30,726 nt of DNA from Gaiellales bacterium (GTDB taxonomy: Bacteria > Actinomycetota > Thermoleophilia > Gaiellales > F1-60-MAGs149). Both the position numbers and the translations under genes were made by a program. Below the pieces are notes generated by a model that made no database searches, was not told the origin of the DNA, and saw only the letters and a list, made by a program, of their open reading frames with translations. Each line of letters opens with the position of its first letter. The stretch's first letter is position 1. The stretch covers positions 1 through 30,726 of the forward strand of contig JAURLF010000150.1 of assembly GCA_030831375.1 (NCBI GenBank), written 5' to 3'. Positions 1-5,851 of the stretch are shown piece by piece.

Positions 1-595
1 CGGGCGTCTGCGGCGTGGGGATGCCGTCCGTGTCCTCGACGTCGACGACCTCGGCGGTGTCGACGGCGACGATCGCGTGCAGCCCGCCGATCGGGTGCGC
101 GTACTGGTTGTCGTCGGGGTGCGGACGGTGCCACATCGGGGTCCAGATCAGCCGGCGGCCGTCGTCGAGGTGGCCGGGCACGTCGATCCCGAACGGCCAC
201 GTCTCCATGTGCACCTGCGCCGGGTCGTCGATGCCGCGCCGGCGCAGCCCCTCGATCACGCGCGGGTCGGAGCGCGCGGCCTCCAGGCAGGCGGCCGCCT
301 CCGGGCCGAGCATCGCCGCCTTCTGCCCGGGCTGGGGGTCCCAGCGGCGGACCGTGCCGTCGAGGCCGACCACGGACTCGATCAGGAGGCCCTGCGCGCG
401 GTCCCAGACGGTGATGCGGGCGGCGCGGTCGATCGGATCGCCGGGGGACCAGGCGGCGAGCGCCTCCTTCGTCGGCTCGTCGAGGAGGACGAACGCGAAC
501 AGGTGGTCGCGGGTCAGGTCCCGTTCGCGGCGGACGATGTCGATCGCGAGCCGCAGCTCGTCGGGGGACAGGGGATCGAGCGGGTGCGGCGCCAT
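1..595 (-). CDS. Copper-containing primary amine oxidase, N-terminal part (runs off the window)
   Basis: Reading down from the ATG at 595, the minus strand stays open to the window edge, about 198 residues. The protein opens MAPHPLDPLSPDELRLA and continues with HMETWPFGIDVPG near residue 138 and WTPMWHRPHPDDNQYAHP near residues 160-177. These are hallmarks of the N2/N3 domains of topaquinone copper amine oxidases (AGAO/histamine-oxidase type), which oxidise primary amines to aldehyde, ammonia and H2O2. The catalytic Tyr (TPQ precursor) and copper histidines lie beyond the window, so activity cannot be judged here. A CATACT element six bases before the ATG and no Shine-Dalgarno suggest a leaderless mRNA. 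The gene follows the alcohol dehydrogenase by 38 bases on the same strand. The family call is confident; substrate is unknown. Confidence 0.88.
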   Translation of the reverse strand, partial: MAPHPLDPLSPDELRLAIDIVRRERDLTRDHLFAFVLLDEPTKEALAAWSPGDPIDRAARITVWDRAQGLLIESVVGLDGTVRRWDPQPGQKAAMLGPEAAACLEAARSDPRVIEGLRRRGIDDPAQVHMETWPFGIDVPGHLDDGRRLIWTPMWHRPHPDDNQYAHPIGGLHAIVAVDTAEVVDVEDTDGIPTPQTP

Positions 596-601
596 GGGCG
601 G

Positions 602-607
602 AGTATG
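602..607 (-). promoter_or_regulatory. -10 element of amine oxidase gene (leaderless type)
   Basis: CATACT is followed by six bases and then the ATG at 595. No Shine-Dalgarno is present. Position 2 A and position 6 T match the pattern repeated before many genes of this window. Confidence 0.45.
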
Positions 608-626
608 GCCGGGCCGCGGGCCGGCC
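607..626 (-). terminator. Short GC hairpin after the alcohol dehydrogenase
   Basis: GGCCGG (607-612) and CCGGCC (621-626) can pair around an 8-base loop just past the dehydrogenase stop. There is no T-run, so it is at best a weak or Rho-assisted terminator. It abuts the -10 element of the next gene. Confidence 0.25.
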
Positions 627-633
627 GCACCGG

Positions 634-1728
634 TCAGAAGACGATCACCTGGCGTCCGGCCTCGCCGGAGCGGATCCGGTCGAAGGCCCGGTTGACGTCG
701 TCGAGCGTGATCCGCTCGATCATCGGCTCGAGCACGAGGTCGCCGGATTCGAGCCAGGCGATGATGCGGGGCCAGTCGCGGGAGGGCACGAACGAGCCGT
801 ACCAGGAGCCCGCGACCACCCGTTCGCCGACCACCACGTCGAGGGCCGGGAGGCCGGGTCGCTGGTCCGGCATCGCCATGCCGATCAGGGTGGCGCGGCC
901 GGCGGGGGCCGTCATCGCGATCGCCTGCTCGATCGTGGCGGTGGCTCCGAGCGCCTCGAAGGCGTGGTCGACGCCGCCGGTCAGCTCGAGCACGGCGGCG
1001 ACGGCGTCCTCGGCCGAGGCGTCGACCGCGTCGGTGGCGCCCAACTCCCGCGCCAGCGAGAGCTTCGCGGGATTCGCGTCGATGGCGATGACGCGGCCGG
1101 CTCCGGCGATCCGCGCCGCCTGGATCGCGCTCATGCCGACGCCGCCGGCCCCGATCACCGCGACGGTCTCGCCGGGCTGGACGCGGGCCGAGTTCATGAC
1201 CGCGCCGACGCCGGTGGTGACGGCGCAGCCGACGAGCGCGAGCTGCTCCCACGGCAGCTCGGTCACGACGGGCACGGCGCACGCGGCCGGCACGACCGAC
1301 CATTCGGAGAAGGTGGACGAGCAGTAGTGGCGGATCGTGCGACCGCCCTGGCTGAAGCGGCTCGTCCCGTCGGCCATCAGGCCCTGGAGGAACGACTCCT
1401 GGTCCTCGCACAGCGCCGGCAGGTCGCGCGCGCACATCCGGCACGAGCCGCACGGCGCGACCCAGGCCAGGACGACGCGGTCGCCGACTGCGACTCCCTC
1501 GACACCCGCTCCGATCGCGGCGACCTCGCCGGCGCCCTCGTGGCCGAGCAGCGAGGGCGTCGTGATCCCGTCGATGCCCGCCAGCGAGTGCACGTCGGAG
1601 CGGCAGACGCCGCTCGCGCCGAGCCGCACCAGGACCTCGCCGGGTCCCGGGTCGGCGACCTCGAGGTCGTCGACGACGGTGAGCGGGGCGTGCAGGCTCT
1701 CGGCGATGGCGGCGCGGCAGGTTCTCAT
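634..1728 (-). CDS. Zinc-dependent alcohol dehydrogenase (MDR family, NAD-type)
   Basis: This 364-residue medium-chain dehydrogenase/reductase has a full catalytic zinc site: C42 in GVCRSD, H63-E64 in GHEGAG and C168. It also has a structural zinc lobe, C93, C96, C99 and C107. The Rossmann motif GAGGVG is at 193-198, and Asp217 at the end of the second strand of the fold favours NAD over NADP. The closest style is the class III/formaldehyde-dehydrogenase-like bacterial alcohol dehydrogenases; the true substrate cannot be read from sequence. I chose the ATG at 1728 over an in-frame ATG 12 codons upstream because the longer form adds an Arg-rich stretch outside the fold and a GACGAT element sits six bases before 1728. 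It lies directly upstream of the amine oxidase, so reduction or oxidation of amine-derived aldehydes is a reasonable inference. Confidence 0.9.
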   Translation of the reverse strand: MRTCRAAIAESLHAPLTVVDDLEVADPGPGEVLVRLGASGVCRSDVHSLAGIDGITTPSLLGHEGAGEVAAIGAGVEGVAVGDRVVLAWVAPCGSCRMCARDLPALCEDQESFLQGLMADGTSRFSQGGRTIRHYCSSTFSEWSVVPAACAVPVVTELPWEQLALVGCAVTTGVGAVMNSARVQPGETVAVIGAGGVGMSAIQAARIAGAGRVIAIDANPAKLSLARELGATDAVDASAEDAVAAVLELTGGVDHAFEALGATATIEQAIAMTAPAGRATLIGMAMPDQRPGLPALDVVVGERVVAGSWYGSFVPSRDWPRIIAWLESGDLVLEPMIERITLDDVNRAFDRIRSGEAGRQVIVF

Positions 1729-1734
1729 GCGCCG

Positions 1735-1740
1735 ATCGTC
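1735..1740 (-). promoter_or_regulatory. -10-like element of the alcohol dehydrogenase (leaderless type)
   Basis: GACGAT, then six bases, then the ATG at 1728. This is weaker than TANNNT but has the same spacing as the other leaderless starts here. Confidence 0.35.
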
Positions 1741-1781
1741 GCAGGTCCTGCGTGCACGTGCCACCTGCGGTGCGCCGTGAC

Positions 1782-1818
1782 CGCCCGCCGCGGAGGGAGG
1801 AGGCCCCCGCGGCGGGCG
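1782..1818 (-). terminator. Perfect 12-bp stem-loop after the MMPL transporter
   Basis: CGCCCGCCGCGG (1782-1793) and CCGCGGCGGGCG (1807-1818) are perfect inverted repeats around a 13-base loop, starting seven bases past the MMPL stop codon. There is no T-tract, so it may act as a Rho-dependent or structural 3' end. In the minus-strand transcript the loop contains CCUCCUCC, complementary to a Shine-Dalgarno. Confidence 0.5.
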
Positions 1819-1824
1819 TCGCGC

Positions 1825-3948
1825 CTAGTGCCCGAACTTGACGTCGGGCAGGATCCGGTCGAGCCACTTGGGGAGGTACCAGGCGGCGCGGCCCGACAGG
1901 CGCAGCGCCACCGGCATCAGCAGCAGCCGGATCAGGAGGGCGTCGAGGAGGACCGCGACGCCCAGGATGATGCCCATCTCCTTCGGCGGGATGGGGCCGG
2001 AGATGGCGAACGTGAAGAACACCGCGACCATCACCGCGGCGGCGGCGAAGATCACGCGGCCCGAGTGCGCGACGCCGCCGATGGCGGCCTCCTTCGGGTC
2101 GTGCGAGCGGTCGTAGTGCTCCTTGGCCGAGGCCAGCAGGAAGACCGTGTAGTCCATGGAGATCGCGAAGATCATCGCGAAGAAGAACACCGGGCCCCAG
2201 GCGTTGAGGAAGCCCTGCGACTCGAAGCCGAGCAGGCCGGCGAGGTTGCCGTCCTGGAAGATCAGCTTCGCGACGCCGAACGCGGCGGCGACGGCGAGCA
2301 GGTTCGTGACGACGCCGATGGCGGCGATCAGCGGGGCCTGCAGCGCGACGAGCAGGAGCAGGAACCCGAGCACCAGCACGATCGCCATCACGATCGGGGT
2401 GGCGTCGCCGAGGGCGACCTCGAGGTCGTGGTTCTCGGCGGCCGCGCCGCCCACGAGGGCGCCGGTGGGCAGCGCGTCGCGCAGCCGGTCGATCGCGCCG
2501 CCGAGGGCGGGGTCCGACGGGTCGACGGCCGGGACGGCCTGGATCAGCACCCGGTCGCCCGAGGCGGACGGCATCGGGGGCATCACCGCCGCGATGCCCG
2601 GATCGGCGGACAGCGTCGACTCGACGGCCGCCTGGTCGGCCACGGGCGCGACGACCTGGAGCGCGCCGGGCGCGCCGGGCCCGAGGGCGGTCTGGATCGC
2701 CTCGTAGCCGATCCGCGAGGAGTCCTCCTCCGGCACGACCTTGATCGACGGCATGCCCGTGCGCAGGTCGAGCGCGGGGACCGCGAGGCCGAGCAGGATC
2801 ACGAGCGCGACGATGCCGGGGATGATCGGGCGGCGCCAGAGGAACGCGCCCCAGCGCTCGAAGAGCGGCGAGCGGTGCTCGCCGGCGTTGACCCAGGGCA
2901 GGGCGACCCGGTTGATGCGGGTGCCGAGCTTCGCCAGCACCACGGGCAGCAGGGTCAGCGTGGCGAGCAGGACGAAGATGACGCTGAGCATGATCCCGAG
3001 CGCCATCGAGCGGAACGCCGGGCTCGGCACCAGCATCACGGCCGACAGCGAGATCAGGACGGTGATGCCGCTGAACAGGACGGCCTTGCCGGCGGTGTCC
3101 ATGGCCACGCCCACGGCCTGGGCGGGGGTGAGCCCGCCGCCCATCAGCGCGGCGCGGAAGCGCACCACCAGAAACAGGGCGTAGTCGATGCCCAGCGCGA
3201 GTGCGAACATCAGCGCGAAGTTCATCGCCCAGATCGACACGTCGAAGACCTGCGCCGTGAGGTAGAGGCTGCCGGCGGTGGCCATCAGGCCGATGATCGT
3301 GAGCATCAGCGGCAGGCCCGCGGCCACGAGGCTGCCGAAGGCGAGCATCAGGATCGCGAGGGTGACGGGCCAGGAGTAGAGCTCGGACTTCATCATTGCG
3401 CTCTTGTTCGCCTCGTTGAAGTCGCTCCACATCCCGGGGGCGCCGGTCAGGGCGACGACGACCTGGTCGTCGCCGACGGCCCGGAGGTCGGCCTTGAGGC
3501 GGTCGGCGGCCCGCACCATCTCGGTCGGGCTGAGCGCGGCGCCGCCCTGGACGACGGCGGTGCGGCCGTCCTGGGAGATCGACATGCCGGGCTGGGGCGG
3601 GACGACGGTGGAGACGGCGGCGTCGCCTTCGAGGATGCCGGTGACGTCGGCGACGGCCTGCTGGTAGGCCGGGTCGTCGACGGTCAGGGTCTGGGACGTG
3701 AGGACGACCATCATCGCGCCGCCGCCGAGGCCCTGGAACTCGGACTGGACGACGTCGCGGGTCGCCACGGACTCGGAGCCCGTGGCCTCCCAGCCGGCGC
3801 CCGACAGCGCCTTCTCCGCCTGGGGGGCGAAGAAGCCGAGCGCGCCGGCGACGACGAGCCAGATCAGGGCGACGAGCTTGCGATGCGTCGCCGCCCACAG
3901 CCCGAGCCGGCCGATCGGGCCGAGCGCGGGAAGCGCCACGGCGCTCAC
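1825..3948 (-). CDS. MMPL-family RND transporter
   Basis: This 707-residue membrane protein has the duplicated RND/MMPL layout. TM1 is near residues 18-40 and is followed by a large extracytoplasmic loop. A five- to six-helix bundle follows (including SLYLTAQVFDVSIWAMNFALMFALALGIDYALFLVVRF), then a second loop and a second bundle with AISMDYTVFLLAS. The paired Asp-Tyr motifs (GIDYALF and SMDYTVF) are the proton-relay residues expected in MmpL-type proton-driven exporters of lipids or hydrophobic compounds. The start is GTG at 3948, overlapping the upstream gene's TGA as GTGA. A longer form starting inside that gene gives an Arg-rich non-membrane leader and was rejected. Co-transcribed with the YgaP-like protein; cargo is unknown. 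Confidence 0.93.
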   Translation of the reverse strand: MSAVALPALGPIGRLGLWAATHRKLVALIWLVVAGALGFFAPQAEKALSGAGWEATGSESVATRDVVQSEFQGLGGGAMMVVLTSQTLTVDDPAYQQAVADVTGILEGDAAVSTVVPPQPGMSISQDGRTAVVQGGAALSPTEMVRAADRLKADLRAVGDDQVVVALTGAPGMWSDFNEANKSAMMKSELYSWPVTLAILMLAFGSLVAAGLPLMLTIIGLMATAGSLYLTAQVFDVSIWAMNFALMFALALGIDYALFLVVRFRAALMGGGLTPAQAVGVAMDTAGKAVLFSGITVLISLSAVMLVPSPAFRSMALGIMLSVIFVLLATLTLLPVVLAKLGTRINRVALPWVNAGEHRSPLFERWGAFLWRRPIIPGIVALVILLGLAVPALDLRTGMPSIKVVPEEDSSRIGYEAIQTALGPGAPGALQVVAPVADQAAVESTLSADPGIAAVMPPMPSASGDRVLIQAVPAVDPSDPALGGAIDRLRDALPTGALVGGAAAENHDLEVALGDATPIVMAIVLVLGFLLLLVALQAPLIAAIGVVTNLLAVAAAFGVAKLIFQDGNLAGLLGFESQGFLNAWGPVFFFAMIFAISMDYTVFLLASAKEHYDRSHDPKEAAIGGVAHSGRVIFAAAAVMVAVFFTFAISGPIPPKEMGIILGVAVLLDALLIRLLLMPVALRLSGRAAWYLPKWLDRILPDVKFGH

Positions 3949-4193
3949 CGGGTGCACCCCGGCTCGACGCCGAAGACGCGGCGGATGACGAAGGCGGCGG
4001 GGCAGGAGCCGGCGGCCACGTACAGCCACTGGTTGAGGCCGACGAACGCGGTCAGGAGCAGGAACCACTCGGACACGAGGACGGCGAGCAGGACGCTGGC
4101 GATGACCATCGTGCCGGCGAGCGCGAACAGGACGCGCTCGAGCGGCCAGCGGCTCGTCTTCGCGGTGGGGGTGGACGGGGTGGCGACGGACAA
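3945..4193 (-). CDS. Small YgaP-like (DUF2892-type) membrane protein
   Basis: This is an 82-residue protein with a basic, Ser/Thr/Pro-rich start. Two hydrophobic helices follow (about residues 20-40 and 43-62), with a conserved Cys in AGSCPAAFVIRRVFG. This matches the YgaP-type transmembrane domain often found alone or fused to rhodanese. The start is the TTG at 4193, because a good GAGGAG Shine-Dalgarno sits about seven bases upstream. An in-frame TTG at 4220 would lie inside the operator and near the transcription start. It is the first gene of a unit with the MMPL exporter (GTGA overlap), so a helper or assembly role is possible, but this is inference. Confidence 0.75.
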   Translation of the reverse strand: MSVATPSTPTAKTSRWPLERVLFALAGTMVIASVLLAVLVSEWFLLLTAFVGLNQWLYVAAGSCPAAFVIRRVFGVEPGCTR

Positions 4194-4212
4194 GGGGCTT
4201 CTCCTCAACTGA

Positions 4213-4228
4213 ACAACCAAATGGCTGT
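4213..4228. promoter_or_regulatory. Inverted-repeat operator candidate at the MMPL-unit transcription start
   Basis: ACAACCA-AA-TGGCTGT is a 7+7 inverted repeat with one mismatch. It lies in a locally AT-richer patch directly downstream of the -10 box and over the expected transcription start of the minus-strand unit. Size and placement fit a TetR- or MarR-type repressor site. No intact repressor gene is in the window. Confidence 0.5.
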
Positions 4229-4231
4229 GAA

Positions 4232-4261
4232 GTTGTATCAGGAGGTCCGCTCGGCTGTCAA
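4232..4261 (-). promoter_or_regulatory. Promoter of the YgaP-like/MMPL unit
   Basis: TTGACA (4261-4256), 18 bases, then TACAAC (4237-4232) with a TG one base upstream of the hexamer (extended -10). The predicted start near 4225 gives a leader of roughly 30 bases carrying the GAGGAG ribosome site. Confidence 0.65.
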
Positions 4262-4270
4262 GCGCTCTCC

Positions 4271-4300
4271 TTGACGCGAGCCGGCCATGGCCCCTAGACT
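4271..4300 (+). promoter_or_regulatory. Promoter of the sox operon
   Basis: TTGACG (4271-4276), 18 bases, then TAGACT (4295-4300). The spacer contains the perfect palindrome GGCCATGGCC (4283-4292), a candidate operator. Transcription would start near 4307, giving a leader of about 33 bases with GGAGG six bases before the soxB ATG. It is back-to-back with the MMPL promoter: the two -35 boxes are only nine bases apart. Confidence 0.65.
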
Positions 4301-4339
4301 CTGAAATGTCAGTGTGACGGCCACGCCCCGGAGGCGACC

Positions 4340-5563
4340 ATGGACCCCAACGAGCACGCCCTGCACAACGCCCCCTTCCTGTGGCGCTCGCCCGAGCCGA
4401 AGGCCTCCTACGAGGCGGTCGTCGTCGGCGGCGGCCTGCACGGCCTCGCCACCGCCTACTACCTGGCCAAGAACCACGGCATGACCGACATCGCCGTGGT
4501 CGAGCGCGGCTGGATCGGCAACGGCAACGCCGTCCGCAACACCACCATCATCCGCTCCAACTACCTATGGGACGAGAGCGCCGCGATGTACGAGCACGCG
4601 CTCAAGCTGTGGGAGGGCTGGACCGACGAGCTCGACTACGAGATCCTCTTCTCGCAGCGCGGCGTCCTCAACCTGGCCCACAACCTGCACGACGTGCGCG
4701 AGTCCGTCCGCCGCGTCGAGGCCAACCGCCTCAACGGCGTCGACGCCGAGTGGCTGGACGCCGACCAGGTCAGGGAGTTCTGCCCGATCATCGACGTGTC
4801 GCCCGACGCGCGCTACCCGGTGATGGGCGCGACCCTGCAGCGCCGCGCCGGCATCGCCCGCCACGACGCCGTCATCTTCGCCCTCGGCCGCGCCTGCGAC
4901 GCCCTCGGCGTCGACATCATCCAGGGCTGCGAGGTCACCGGCATCGACGTCGTCGACGGCCGCGTCACGGGCCTGCAGACGTCGAAGGGCCGGATCGGCG
5001 CGGGCCGCGTCGGGCTGGTGGCCGCGGGCCGCACGAGCCTCCTGACCGCGATGGCGGGCTTCGACGTGCCGATCCAGTCGCACCCCCTGCAGGCCCTCGT
5101 CTCCGAGGTCTACGAGCAGGTCCTCAACTGCGTCGTCATGTCGAACGCGGTGCACGTCTACGTCTCCCAGGCCCACAAGGGCGAGCTCGTGATGGGCGCC
5201 GGCATCGACGCCTTCAACTCCTACGCCCAGCGCGGCGGCCTGCACGTGATCGAGGAGCAGATGGCGGCCGGCATGCAGCTGTTCCCGCACTTCTCCCGCG
5301 CGCGCGTCCTGCGCACCTGGGGCGGCATCGTCGACGTCTGCCCGGACGCCTCGCCGATCGTCGGGCTGACCCCCGTCGAGAACCTCTACGTCAACTGCGG
5401 CTGGGGCACGGGCGGCTTCAAGGCCACGCCCGGCTCCGGCTGGGTGATGGCGCACACGATCGCCACCGGCGAGCCGCACGAGCTCAACCGCCCCTTCTCC
5501 CTGACCCGCTTCGAGACGGGCGAGCTGATCGACGAGCACGGCGCCGCCGCGGTCGCCCACTAG
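4340..5563 (+). CDS. soxB: Sarcosine oxidase, beta subunit
   Basis: At 407 residues this is the usual SoxB length. SoxB carries the FAD that dehydrogenates sarcosine and the covalently bound FMN that passes electrons to oxygen. The FAD-binding VVVGGGLHGLATAYYLA starts near residue 28. The heterotetrameric-oxidase signature GIARHDAV places His175 where the covalent FMN histidine of known SoxB enzymes (His172/173) lies. The C-terminal NCGWGTGGFKATPGSG is the typical DAO-fold FAD loop. The start ATG has a GGAGG six bases upstream. It is the first gene of soxB-D-A-G, and the conserved order and subunit set make the identification firm. The usual sox neighbours glyA, folD and purU are not in the window. 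Confidence 0.96.
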   Translation: MDPNEHALHNAPFLWRSPEPKASYEAVVVGGGLHGLATAYYLAKNHGMTDIAVVERGWIGNGNAVRNTTIIRSNYLWDESAAMYEHALKLWEGWTDELDYEILFSQRGVLNLAHNLHDVRESVRRVEANRLNGVDAEWLDADQVREFCPIIDVSPDARYPVMGATLQRRAGIARHDAVIFALGRACDALGVDIIQGCEVTGIDVVDGRVTGLQTSKGRIGAGRVGLVAAGRTSLLTAMAGFDVPIQSHPLQALVSEVYEQVLNCVVMSNAVHVYVSQAHKGELVMGAGIDAFNSYAQRGGLHVIEEQMAAGMQLFPHFSRARVLRTWGGIVDVCPDASPIVGLTPVENLYVNCGWGTGGFKATPGSGWVMAHTIATGEPHELNRPFSLTRFETGELIDEHGAAAVAH

Positions 5564-5572
5564 GAGTCCCCC

Positions 5573-5851
5573 ATGTTCCAGATCCGCTGCCCCTACTGCG
5601 GCCCGCGCGACGAGCCGGAGTTCAAGTACGGCGGGCAGGCGCACGTCGCCTACCCCGCCGACCCCGAGGCCCTCTCCGACGAGGAGTGGGCGCGCTTTCT
5701 GTTCTTCCGGGACAACTCGAAGGGCCGCTACGCGGAGCGCTGGAACCACGCGGCGGGGTGTCGGCGCTGGTTCAACGTGGTCCGCGACACGGGCACGCAC
5801 GAGCTGGTCGGCTCGTACCGGGTCGGCGAGCAGCCGGAGGCGGCCCGATGA
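5573..5851 (+). CDS. soxD: Sarcosine oxidase, delta subunit
   Basis: This 92-residue protein has the complete zinc site of SoxD: C6, C9, H59 and C63, at the positions described for characterised delta subunits. It stabilises the heterotetramer and contacts the alpha subunit. An AGGAG ribosome site overlaps the soxB stop codon (TAGGAG), so translation is probably coupled. Its own stop overlaps the soxA start as ATGA. Confidence 0.96.
   Translation: MFQIRCPYCGPRDEPEFKYGGQAHVAYPADPEALSDEEWARFLFFRDNSKGRYAERWNHAAGCRRWFNVVRDTGTHELVGSYRVGEQPEAAR

Noticed and set aside
1794..1806. GGAGGGAGGAGG-like purine run as a plus-strand ribosome site
   Set aside because: No sensible plus-strand gene follows; the run is the loop of the stem-loop after the MMPL gene.
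964..4212. Very long plus-strand open frame opposite the dehydrogenase and MMPL genes
   Set aside because: Its product is low-complexity Arg/Asp/His/Gly-rich sequence without domains, the mirror of GC-biased codons on the minus strand; the minus strand encodes recognisable proteins throughout.
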